Assembly (NCBI GenBank): GCA_013420905.1
Contig: JAAXNY010000017.1
Span: forward strand, 992,001-1,056,000
Origin: Collybia mongolica
Taxonomy: Eukaryota; Basidiomycota; Agaricomycetes; Agaricales; Clitocybaceae
Reading direction: 5' to 3'
DNA: 64,000 bases
Of this stretch, positions 23,470-34,770 are shown one piece after another; within the stretch, counting starts at the first letter, position 1, and the number at the start of each line of letters is the position of its first letter. Position numbers and translations under genes: made by a program. The notes under the pieces are model-generated. The model had not been told where the DNA came from, searched no databases, and worked only from the letters and a program-made list of their open reading frames with translations.

Positions 23470-25800
23470 TGGCATGTTGTAATCATGAGTGTTTATATGG
23501 GGTCTGGATTCAAACTGGCCTGTTGAAGGGATATTGTATCACAGCCACCAGAGAATATTTGTTTGACAGCAACTGCAGAGCCTAGAATGAAGGGGTCATC
23601 AAATTATTCAAAACCAGTAGACCATACATCATTTGACTTACCTGGAATAGAAAATATATCACAGACTAAGCACTACAGGTTGTGGGACTGAGCTTGTTAT
23701 CATATCCACCACTTTAGAGGCTGGCAGGTTTTGTAGTCCTCTCTTTGAAGTGTGAGATACTCTTCAAGCTCATTGATGTGTTGTTTTTTTTCATAGCATG
23801 CAGTAAAATTGACAGCCTTAGGTGGCTGGTAATAGGTCAGGGTGGAGGCTGTGGGTGCATTGTGGGTGTTTTTGGAAGTTGAAGACTTGTTCACATAGTT
23901 GGTATTGTAAAATAATTGTAAGGGGAACACCCAATTCCATGCACATGGCTCCAACTTCACACATTGGACATTGGACATTGGCATTGTGATTGGCATTGGC
24001 ATTTGTACTTGCACATCAGCACTTGCACTTACACATTGGTACTTGTGCTCACACAGCAGCACTCACAACTCACACATTAGATTCCAGTCAGAGTACATTG
24101 GGTTCCCATCAGAGCACATTGGTTTGCTTGTAGATAGTGTACACTATGACCCTGAGCCATGTGGCAACAATGGGACTCCATGACTATTATTTAGAATAGG
24201 TATATAGGATAGAGACCCCTGGCAGAGGAACCTCAGAGTATTCTCTTTGGGTTCCTCTGCTAGGTAAGTAGATAGCCTGTTACTTGACTTCTATAATATA
24301 ACTTTGGATTCCTCTGCTAGATCACACATTGGCTGACTTGGGGTCAGTGCAGCACAATGTAGGGTTGCCCTTACAATAATTGAAGGTCTAACTTTGCTTC
24401 CTCAAGGTCCTTGAGAAGTGTTGCATCACTGGAGTAATCTGACCTCATGCCTTCATAGTTGATTTGGAGATCTAGGACTTTTGAGAACATCAGATTGACT
24501 TCTCAATATTGTATCTGTCTAACTCACAAGAGGCCCAGGTGTAATAAGAAGTTTCTCATATGCAGCAAAGAGTCCAGCTTTGATTTGATGTGCTGAGTCA
24601 GGAAGCTCATGCAGGATGTCCCAAATATGCTCTTGGAGTCTGTGAAATATTGCAAGAGTAGTTGAAAGCCTTAATTCCTTGGTGGATGACATCTGTGTTG
24701 TAGCAGATTGGAAGGCTAAAAGCCAACTGGACATGGAATTAATTGCATCCTGTTTGCCAGTGGAAAGTTCCAGTGAATGAAAACTTGGAACCAACCTACA
24801 AATACATCTAATTCATCTTGAAATTGTAGAGCATGGTCTATCAAATCAATCCTTTTATTTAGTATATTATTCACTGAGTGTGAGGGTCATAAATGTACCC
24901 ATTATTTGGTGTATTGAGAACCACTTGGTCTTGGCATCAAGTATTACCATTAATGCATACTCACCACTCTCAGGGTTCTTCTCCTTGAGAGATGTACTGA
25001 CTTGCTGAAGCCAGCTCCTTTTGCATTGTGGACTTGATTAAATAGCACAAATAATTTTGCAGAGCTGTATACTGAAATTAGTAAATATGGCTGGTTTAAT
25101 ATGATATAGATGAGAACCTTTTGTACCCCAGACAAAATCTTGTTGTTCACACACTCTTCTTCATTATCACTATTGTCTTCTTCATCATACCTAGCAGCTT
25201 TGTTGTCAAATGTAGAAATCATTGGGGTGGTTGTGGGCTGTTGGTAATTGCCACCTCTAGTTTCAGATTCTTTCCAATTAGTTTTAAAAATTGCCCAATC
25301 CTGTTATGGCTGTTTAGGCCTTATCCTCTAGATCAATCTGGTTCATTGTTCATTTGTTCTAAGACCATTGACTCTATAAGTCCAACATCTAATGACTCCT
25401 GCTAGAGGGCTAAGTCAGATTGTTTGTTCAATGCTGCACTACTCCCTTCATAAGGCAAGTAGGATTGAGTTCACATCAAGGAGTCAAGAATAGATGAATA
25501 AGGTGAATTCAGCTAGGTCAAGCTAAAGAACTAACTAAGCTAGAATATCCCTATATATATGTAGGAGTCCAATAAGCATAGATAAGCATGATTTACACTA
25601 TTGGTTGTATAGATAGGAGGGATTAGTGCTATTGGTTATATAGATATGTAAAGGGGATGAGTAAGCATGGGAAATAGAATGCATATATGGGTTTTAAAAA
25701 TAAGAGTTGGCTGATGTTAGTAAGCTTGTGTAATCAGTAATATGTAAGGGAAAAGAGTGAATAGAGCATGTGAATAGGGAATTTGTAACAAATCCCCTCA
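23470..25800 (-). pseudogene. hAT transposase, C-terminal half
   Basis: Read toward lower coordinates: an HTIHLAAIK block next to the chromovirus (about 25,870), an acidic stretch DEEDNSDNEEE (about 25,160), a helix-rich segment including LAIFHRLQEHIWDIL and ELPDSAHQIKAGLFAAYEK (24,650-24,540), then INELEEYLTLQRED and PLKWW (about 23,760-23,705), and, after an intron with GTAAGT and CATTCTAG, SAVAVKQIFSGGCDTISLQQ (about 23,560). This is the hAT dimerisation domain, where live members read ERxFSxGRxxxSxRR. The Arg residues at those places are now Gln or Cys. The part at 23,700-24,062 also has low-complexity Thr/Ser codons. Confidence 0.8.
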
Positions 25801-25897
25801 AGAAGCTACACTGGTGCATTAGCTATGCTCCATATAAGACATAATCACTGGAGATACCTTGATTGCAGCAAGGTGAATAGTGTGAAGCATACATTGC

Positions 25898-26195
25898 TGT
25901 AAGGGTCAGGTCCTCAGACCATGGTCTATTAGCACAATATGGTCTTTCTTAACTACTGAACATTTACTTACCTTTTCAATGGGCTCTGATGGACTCTCAC
26001 TCACTCTCAAAATAATCAAATGGACACTGTTTGTATGTATTTACATCCAACCATATCTGGTGGCTGGTAGCATTTGTATGACTTCATTGAATCAACACCA
26101 GTTTTGGGTCTCGTTTCCTTCACAAACCCTCTCGCTCACTCATAACCACTCGCACTTGCTTGTTTAATGGCCTGGACCATGCCTTGCCCATTACA
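25898..26195 (+). repeat. Chromovirus 5' LTR
   Basis: 298 bases, TG...CA ends. It aligns along its full length with the right LTR. Many differences are CA in one copy against TG or CG in the other, for example CCTCAGACC against CCTTGGACC, which points to an ancestral CG at these places. Confidence 0.92.
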
Positions 26196-26213
26196 GTTTG
26201 ATTCAACCAAAAA

Positions 26214-27171
26214 AACAACGCTTCTTGATCTTTTACCACCACCATCCGACCGTGGGAATTCGTCCCTCCTGCACTAGGTCGTCCCTAAACTACCTAACAC
26301 CTCATCCCTAATTGACATTGCCTTTCATCAGACCACTCTTTCGGCCTGGGCCACCATCCTTTTATACCATATCCAAATTTTTAACTTATCAGAGCTGATC
26401 CTGACTATCTGCAGGGTCATCTCATCTTGCCTGTACCAGGGGCTTCACTAATCCATTCACATCCACCTCATCAACTACCAGGCCACATGAGGACACCACA
26501 ACTCTAGTTCTCTGCTTCGCGCAGATCCTTAGGGAGCGTCACCGCCAACATTCTCGACGATTTATTCGTACTTGCTTAACCACTACACCCAAAATACAAA
26601 AGGAGGAAGGGGTCTGGCCCCCAATCAGCTACTGTCCCTGCACAGAGCACACCTCTTGGGGAGAATGCCAGTTTATTGACCAATGGTGGGATTTGGCGGC
26701 CTCATTTTGAGGGGAGTCATCGCTTTGGGAGAGCGGTGTGGAACAGGGGGGAAAGTAATAGGGGGGATTCAGGAGAGGGGGAGCAGGTTTGAGGTATGGG
26801 TCATTCATTTAGTTTGGACATTTATCTTTGACACTGGGGGGGAGTAATGGGTTTCCAGGGCACCCTGAAAATACCAGGGGGGGAGTGGAACAGGGTACCA
26901 ATGTGAAGGGAGGGGACCATGCCCCAACAAGCAAAGGCAAACCTTTAAGGCATTGGGAGGTTCAGACATGGTACAGTACAATACCGTTGGACTGCAGGTA
27001 TCCTCAGTCTAGACCAGTAATATGACCTGGAGAGCAACTTAGTGTACAGCTCCACCCTGATGGCTCATTACAGATTACTTAGTGGTAATAGGTGTCTATG
27101 CCCGCATGTAGCTGGGTCAAACCCACATGCGCTTAATATTATTTGACCCAAAAAAAAAAAAAAAAAAAAAA
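26214..27171 (+). mobile_element. 5'-truncated poly(A) retroelement
   Basis: About 958 bases ending in a run of about 22 A (27,150-27,171) are bordered by copies of GATTCAACCAAAAA at 26,200-26,213 and 27,172-27,185. These are the target duplication expected for LINE-type integration. A plus-strand frame near 26,500-26,700 ends in QWWDLAAS and a stop and may be the tail of a reverse transcriptase gene. I cannot identify the family. It contains more CpG than the chromovirus around it, so it is younger. It landed just behind the 5' LTR. Confidence 0.7.
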
Positions 27172-27478
27172 GATTCAACCAAAAACAAAAAAAAAACTCA
27201 TAACTATTTTTGCTCTGCTTCTTTTTACTAATATTCTCCTTTTAGGTCCACTCTGGACAGATGTCACACAGCATGCAATCCAATGGAGAATCAACCCCAT
27301 GGGAGTCTTCCCAGGGTCCCAACCCTGCATTAGGACAGGCAGATCAGGCAGATCAGCCCATCCACCAACCCTCCACAGCCACACCAACATAAGAGGATTT
27401 CAGGGGACTAGTGAAACAGTTCCACAACCTGTCTGAGGTCATTTGAGAGAGCCAACATGCCATCATGCAGTCCTCTCT

Positions 27479-29173
27479 TTTTTTTTTTTTTTTTTTTTTT
27501 ATATCAACATTTTATATACCAACTGTACATAATACATGTGCTGGTCACTACAAGTAGTAATTGGGAAAAGGGGGGGGAGGGGGGGCAGGAGACAAAGTGC
27601 TGCAGGGCTAGGGTGCTTGCCCGACCGGGGTCAGACTAGTGAATGGAGCCAGAGCTCGTTGTACACAGGCCGGAAGGGCCAATCTACGCCAGGGGGTGGG
27701 CCCCCTGCTGCGGCGCTCCGCAGCAGGTGGTGGCTTCAAGTCCACCAATTATCCAGGTTCACATGTTCAGGCAGGGAGCACCCTATAGCCATCACTTAGA
27801 ACACTGAGTACCGCCCCTAGCCTGTTTAGGACTAGGGAACATCGAACGCGAAAGCGCTTTTGTTCTCCGAGAGGAATTCAACCAGCCACGCATAGCACAG
27901 TTGGCGGCTGGGCTTGTCTTCCCGTCCGTGTCGCGGACAGTCGTATAGGATGTGTTGTACGGTTTCCAGGGGAGCACTGCACCTACAGGAGACAGATTCT
28001 TCCTTGAAGAATCGCGATTGGAACACCCCAATTGGAGCATGTCCGGTGATGCATCGCACCAAGCGGGCAGTCAGAGCATGGCTGTGACCAGTCTTGCGCA
28101 TCCATGGCCCATTGTTTACATGGGTCGGAGTGAGCGGGGTGTCCTTTTTCGCATAGAGCATCAGGAAATTGGAGCCAATGTACTTCTTGGACTGGAAGAG
28201 GGACTTCCAGCCGTCAAGCATGCATGTAACTGCTTCGCGTTGTGCAAGGTCAGCAGATATAACTGGCGCTCCACCTGCCTCAACACGAGTTGAGACGGCG
28301 CTGATGTGTGCCAGTTGGTGGTCTTCAATCTCCACACCACTTGTAATGTGGTGGAGGTGAATCTTGTGGATGGCGCGGAGCTGCAGCCAAGGCAGCAGCA
28401 CATTGCACACTTTGAGGGCTGATGCTTGACCTGAGTGGTGCGACACATCGAGGGAATGCCTGAGGGCATTGATGGAGTCGGAGAAGATATGGACATCATG
28501 GATGTCCTCTAGTCCAATGTCAGCTGCCTGTTGGGCGCCTTCCGCAATCGCTCGCAGTTCGGCATCATCAGATGTAGATAGGCCAGTAGCAAACCAGTCC
28601 TCATATAAGTCTCCATCGTGCCAGACGCAGTACACCGCAACTGACTGCATGGGAGGAGGGGGGGGTGGATGCATCAGTGATAATGCAGATGCTCCATGGG
28701 GAATGAGAGGCCTCATCGACAGCGCTCTTCAGCGATGTGGTGCGGTCTTTCATGAATTCCTCGCGGTGATCACTGCCCTTAGGTGGGGGGGTGACAATGT
28801 CATAGACAATGCGACCAGGGAACAGGTCCTTGGGGCGCATGCCTGGTTGATTGAGTGGGTGGACAGGGTCCAGATCCAGGGAAGAGAGGCCAAGGTTAGA
28901 CCAGGCCTCTACAATGGGTGATACTAGTTTACTGAGCCTACAGCTTGGGTTGCAGGCATTTAGGGTCTTGACAGAGAATTTGTGGTTCCCATCGATGAGG
29001 CGTCGAAAGGCATGTGAGGCCTGGAGCGCACAGGAGCGGACATGACTCCTTTCCACCAGCTTTCTGACATGGAGGTGGATAGGGGGTATGCCTGCGAGGG
29101 TCTCGCCAGCCCTGTTTGGGGATGTCTTGAAGGCTCCAGTGATCCAAAGGCACGCTCGTCTTTGCATCTTCTG
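27479..29173 (-). mobile_element. Tad1-like LINE, 5'-truncated (copy 1)
   Basis: A T run of about 22 at 27,479-27,500 is the poly(A) tail of an element on the minus strand. TCATGCAGTCCTCTC flanks it at 27,464-27,478 and 29,174-29,188, a 15-bp duplication. About 1.7 kb remain: the end of the reverse transcriptase (from about 29,167), a frame carrying IITDAST, and an RNase H frame (28,716-27,832) with DDAELRAIAEGAQQ and IFSDSINAL, closing with a Cys/His knuckle (CRCSAPLETVQHILYDC). The RNase H frame is offset by one base at a run of eight C in the coding strand (28,650s). It interrupts the gag gene of the chromovirus. Confidence 0.9.
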
Positions 29174-29189
29174 TCATGCAGTCCTCTCA

Positions 29190-30135
29190 ACTGCTTGCTG
29201 CCCTCATGGAACAACTGGACTGGCCTACTTTCACCCTCCAGCTCCAGCACCAACTCTCCCCTCAACCCCAGCAATCATTGATCCACTGAACCCATGCGGC
29301 ACAGCATGCTTTTGTGAGCCAAAGCCATTCAAGGGTAAAGCTGATGACATACCAACATTCCTTTTGGACATTGCTGATGCAATCAGCCTCTCATGAGGTA
29401 TGCTTCCCACTGAAGAAGATCAATGCATTTACATGGCATCATTCTTTGATGAAGGAGTGGCAAAACAGTGGTACATATCTGTTCACATTTCCCAAACTCA
29501 CCTCCTTTCAGATTTCAAGGATTTCTGCTCTGCTTTTGAGAGCAGCACTTTGGAAACCCAAACATTGCTACCTTGCCAAAAACAAGGTCAATGCCCTCCA
29601 GCAGACAGGTTCTGTTGTGGCTTATGCTGCATGGTACTTTGAGCTCATTGTTCATGTCAACTGGAGTGAACAAATGAAAATTGACACCTTCTACAAACGG
29701 CTCAAGCCCGCCGTGAAGGACATCATTTCCTACACCCTTGTCAACTCTCATCCCAATACTTTCAAGAAGCACACCCACTTTGCCATTGACATTGACAATC
29801 GTGTCCACAAGTGCAAAGTCAAACACTGCCTCCTCATATCCAACAAAAATTCCTCCACCACTCATCCAAACACCACTACGACCTACACCACTCCCTTCAT
29901 GTCATCCCCAGGGCCCTCAATGTTGCCTGCCAGAGTACCTATGGAGATTGATGCAATAAAAACAGTCAAACCTTGTGGCCTGCTCACCAATGCTGAGAAG
30001 AAGTGCCAATGTAAACAAAACCTATATATGTATTGCAGCAGGGCAAATCACAAGGTCACCAAATGCCCCAATATGCCAGAGGTTGCAAAGAAGTGCTTTG
30101 CATTCACCAAGGCTGCTCCTTTAGGAAAAGCCTGA
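29190..30135 (+). pseudogene. Chromovirus gag
   Basis: After LINE copy 1, the gag frame continues with PKPFKGKADDIPTFLLDIAD and EDQCIYMASFFDEGVAKQW, then changes frame to NKVNALQQTGSVVAYAAWYF and FYKRLKPAVKDIISYTL. It ends with PMEIDAIKTVKPCG and a CCHC-type knuckle in which the first Cys is lost (YMYCSRANHKVTKC). The gene forms the virus-like particle in live elements. Its first part lies upstream at about 27,250-27,470, before LINE copy 1. Frame changes and a stop after ADAISLS show decay. Confidence 0.8.
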
Positions 30136-30686
30136 CCAAAAGTTCTCCTGTCCCTGGGCTTTTGGTTGATGCTGGGACTCATCTAGCTGCTCTTTGCAAG
30201 CCAGAGCCCCGATTTGTCTGCACTACAGATGGGTCATATATACCCTCTCAATTTACTGTTCCTACTTACATTTTTTCCTCATCCTCTCATTTTTCAGCTA
30301 ATCATTTCTTTATTTCTATAAAGCTTCATTTTACTTTTTTTTTTTTTTTTTTTGGTTTCAACATTTTATATACCAACTGTACATAATACATGTGCCGGTC
30401 ACTACAAGTAGTAATTGGGCAAAAGGGGGGGGAGAGGGGGCAGGAGACAAAGCACTGCAAGGCTAGGGTGCTCTCCCGATCGGGGTCGGACTAGCGAATG
30501 GAGCCAGAGCTCGTTATACACAGGCCAGAAGGGCCAATCTACGCCAGGGGGTGGGCCCCCTGCTGCGGTGCTCCGCAGCAGGTGGTGGCTTCAAGTCCAC
30601 CGATTATCCAGGTTCGCATGTTCAGGCAGGGAGCACCCTATAGCCATCACTTAGAACACTGAGTACCGCCCCTAGCCTGTTTAGGG

Positions 30687-33600
30687 CTAGGGAACGTCGA
30701 ACGCAAATGCGTTTTCATTTTCTGAGAGGAATTCAACCAGCCACGCATAGCGCAGCTGGCGGCTGGGCTTGTCTTCCTGTCCGTGCCATGGACAGTCGAG
30801 TAGGACATGTTGTACGGTTTCCAAGGGAGCACCGCACCTACAGGAGACAGATTCTTCCTTGAAGAATCATGATCGGAACGCCCCAATTGGAGCATGTCCA
30901 GTGATGCATCGCACCAAGCGGGCAGTCAGAGCATGGCTGTGACCAGTCTTGCGCATCCACGGCCCACTGTTTAATGGGTCGGAGTGAGCAGGGTGTCCTT
31001 TTTTGCATAGAGCGTCAGGAAATTGGAGCCAATATACTTCTTGGACTGGAAGAGAGACTTCCAGCCATCAAGCATGCGTGTAACTGCTTCGCGTCGTGCA
31101 TAGTCAGCAGATATAACTGGCACTCCACCTGCCTCAACACAAGTTGAGACGGTGCTGATGTGTGCCAGTTGGTGGTCTTCAATCTCCACACCACTTGTAA
31201 TGTGGTGGAGGTGAATCTTGTGGATGGCGCGGAGCTGCAGCCAAGGCAGCAGCACATTGCACACTTTGAGGGCTGATGCTTGACCTGAGTGGTGCGACGC
31301 ATTGAGGGAACGCCTGAGGGCATTGATGGAGTCGGAGAAGATATGGACATCATGGATGTCCTCTAGTCCAATGTCAGCTGCCTGTTGGGTGCCTTCCGCA
31401 ATCGCTCGCAGCTCGGCGTCATCAGATGTAGATAGGCCAGTAGCAAACCAGTCCTCGTATAAGTCTCCATCATGCCAGACGCGGTAAACCGCAACTGACT
31501 GCATGGGGGGAGGGGGGGGTGGATGCATCAGTGATAATGCAGATGCTCCATGGGGAATGAGAGGCCTCATCGACAGCGCTCTTCAGCGATGTGATGCGGT
31601 CTTTCATGAATTCCTTGCGGCAATCACTGCCCTTAGGTGGGGGGGGTGACAATATCGTAGACAATGCGACCAGGGAACAGGTCCTTGGGGCGCATGCCTG
31701 GTTGGTTAAGTGGGTGGACGGGGTCCAGATCCAAGGAAGAGAGGCCAAGGTTAGACCAGGCCTCTACGATGGGTGATACGAGTTTACTGAGCCTACGGCT
31801 TGGGTTGCGGGCATTGAGGGTCTTGACAGAGAATTTGTGGTTCCCATCGATGAGGCGTCGAAAGGCGTGTGAGGCCTGGAGCGCACGGGAGCGGACATGA
31901 CTCCTTTCCACCAGCTTTCTGACATGGAGGTGGATAGGGGGTATGCCTGCGAGGGTCTCGCCAGCCCCGTTTGGGGATGTCTTGAAGGCGCCAGTGATCC
32001 AAAGGCATGCTTGTCTTTGCATCTTCCGGAGGTTATCGAGAGGGCCTGCCATGCGGGCCCCTTCGTACATCCAAAGCCTGCTCCCATATGTAGCGATGGG
32101 AAGAACACAGGCTTGGTATAGCATTCGTTTGTGCTTGGGCCTAAGTCCATGCACCAAGTTGCCAAGGGAGAGCATAGCCTTTACAGAGGTGAGGGCTTTG
32201 TTCGTGTATCGTTTGACGTGCTCTCTGAATGTGAGGGGATGGTCAAAGAAGAATCCGAGGTAGCACCAAATGGTGCCAGGGTGGAGGGGGGTGTCCCCAG
32301 TATATGGGGCATAGCCAAGGTCGATGTCAGGGTTGACATCGCTGTGTTTTTGAGAAAAGTGGAATCCCTCTGACTTGCTGTGTTCAAGAACCAAACCCAT
32401 AGCCTGGGTGAGCTCGAATACGACTTTGTAGGCCCCTTTGAGCTTAACAAGGTTCTGTTCAAATGTGTCTGACTGCACTATGATGGTGCCATTGTCCACA
32501 TAGGAGATTAGTGAGGCTATGCGGACCCTCCGTTCAAATTCCTTGAGGAGGGGTGCGAGGCATAGGGCAGAGAGGATGGGGGACATGGCGGAGCCCTGTC
32601 CCAGACCCACGCTGGATGGGAAGAATGGGGACAATTTGTCGTCCCATGTGTATCTAGTATGACGATCAATGAGGTATGACCTGAAGAACGCAACCACTTC
32701 TGGCATGAATCCCTGTCTCTCGAGGATGTGTAGGAGAATCTCGTGGTTTATGGATGGGAAGAACTGAGCGAGGTCGAAAGCAACGACGCTCGTCTTGAGT
32801 TTGGCATGCCATCCTGAGTGGACAACGTGTGTGAGAAAGCAGCCAGCATCCTCAGTGGAGTTCTGACGGACTCCTCCAAACTGATTGGGGTGGAGTACAC
32901 CATGTTGAGCAGCTTCAAACTGCATCCTGGTGGACAACATTTTCTCTAGAAGTTTGCCCAATGTGTTCAATAGAACTATTGGGCGAAACAACTTGGGGGT
33001 GTCATACGATGGTTTACCTGGCTTGGGTATGACCACCGTAATGGATGCTTTAAACTCGGCAGGCCAATGGCCTGACGAGAGGCAAGCGTTTGCAAGCCAC
33101 AAGAGTAGTTTGCTGCACAGGTCATCTTGGGTGATCCGTTTAAGGTGACGCCATGAGATGTGATCCGGCCCAGGGGCGGATCAATTCGAGGTGCCTGAAA
33201 GGGCATCCGACATCTCAGCAGCAGAGTAGGGGACCCACACCCGCATTGTGGGTGAGGTCCAAGCGTTGCCCAGCTTGTCAAGGTCAATTGGCCTATCAAT
33301 AGCTGAGTTGAAGGTGGAGTGCAATGCATTCCATAGCGACTCTGTGGTGCTGCATGGCACTCCTTGGTACAAGATAGCCTCAACTGGGGGTGTCTTGCGT
33401 GGGCCCACCCAGTCCATGAGATCCCATGGTCTGAGGTTAGTATTAGCAATTTTGTCGATGCGTTCGTCGAAGTGCTTTCGTTTCGCTCTATGCGTGGCGG
33501 CCTTGAAGGCTTTCCAGTCCTCTGGAAGATCAGAGCTCATTGCCTCAGACCTCATCCGGGCACAGTCCGAGTCCCACCAAGACTTAGACTGGGCGCAAGC

Positions 33601-34542
33601 CCAGTTAGTCTTAGCATGGTGGGACCACGCTGTTTCAAAGCCCTTAGCTATCACCTGAGCAACTAGTTGAGTTTGTTCCGCTGATGAGACGTCAGGAATT
33701 TGGATGAGCCTGAGAAGTGAACACACTTCTGTGAGGAAAGTGGTCTCTTCTTTGGAGTCGATTTTGATTGACATCTTCCCTTCGGGGAACTCGACCCTAA
33801 GGGGGATGTCTAGGAGTAGAGGAAAGTGATCAGGTTCACCCTTATCACCTATTGTCAGGTCAGCTGTGTAACCCCGGAATGCCGGGACAAACACAAGGTC
33901 AAGGACCGAGCCGCGCAGGGCCACATTATACGGCCGATGCGTGACCCGCCCCGAGGGGGGGGCAATCCGCTCAAGGCTGAGGGCAGCTGCGCACTCCATG
34001 AGCCTGTTGACCATGGGGTGCTCATGGTTGAGGGTAGCATCCCAATGCGCTGAGGGGCAATTAAAATCACCCCCCATATAGCTAACATCGGGGAACTCAT
34101 CCAGGTGGTCTTCGAGGAATCGGATTGCTGATCCATTCTCATCTGAGTAGACATTCATCAAATGCACTGGGCCAAGGTGCCCTCGAACAGTGATGAGCAT
34201 GACATCGCGGTGGTTAACAATGTCCGATCGGAGCTTAGGTTTCACTGAGCGGATGGCTCGGTTCACGTAGGCCATGACGTGCGGCCGATCTTTGGCAGCG
34301 TCGAACCCTTTGGGGAACATGGGAATCCAGTCCGGGTGGACGGGGGGTCCCCTGATGGGGACCCCGTCTTTTTCGGTCAAGGAGGCTGTATACCGTACAG
34401 TGGCCCATGGCGGCTCCTGCAGGAAGAGAATGTCAGTGACGTCCTTGCAGTGTTCTAACAGGTCAACTGTCCAGTGTCGTTTGTGCCCGACATTTTGGCA
34501 GTAGGTTCTGAGCGTATTAACATTACAAGTTGTACTAGACAT
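30687..34542 (-). pseudogene. LINE copy 2 ORF2: endonuclease, RT, RNase H
   Basis: The apurinic-type endonuclease (34,542-33,181) shows FLQEPPW, MGGDFNCPSAHWD, DLVFVPA and EPDHFPLLL. A single TGA at 33,181 separates it, in the same frame, from SAPGPDHISWRHLK and the reverse transcriptase (to 31,633) with IPKPGKPS, FRPIVLLNTLGKLLEKM, FDLAQFFPSIN and LGQGSAMSP. The catalytic YxDD box reads YVDN. A run of eight C near 31,640 (seven in copy 1) shifts the frame. A second run of eight C near 31,511 shifts it again before RNase H (31,570-30,971; DDAELRAIAEG, IFSDSINAL). A one-base deletion near 30,975 shifts it once more before the knuckle and the stop at 30,687. The enzyme nicks target DNA and copies its own RNA into it. 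This copy cannot do so. Confidence 0.88.
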
Positions 34543-34770
34543 TAATCAAGTAGCTTTTTGTCGAAACGCTCGAGTACCCTCCCTGCGTCCTCGGAGCCTG
34601 TCTCCTGTAACGGTGGGGAAGGGGGTATTAGCAGATGGTGCGAAGTGTAAAAGCTCGTCACCTACCTTCTGGGCAGTGTACTTGGCTGCTAGCCATTTGG
34701 CATCATAGCAGTGTTTCCAAAAGGAACACTTCCTGTCGTCAGACTCATGGGCAAGGCCACAGTTGACGCA

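Noticed and set aside
28469..29396. Plus-strand open frames across the LINE copies (also 31,302-36,454)
   Set aside because: Antisense to LINE coding sequence, with no motif of their own.
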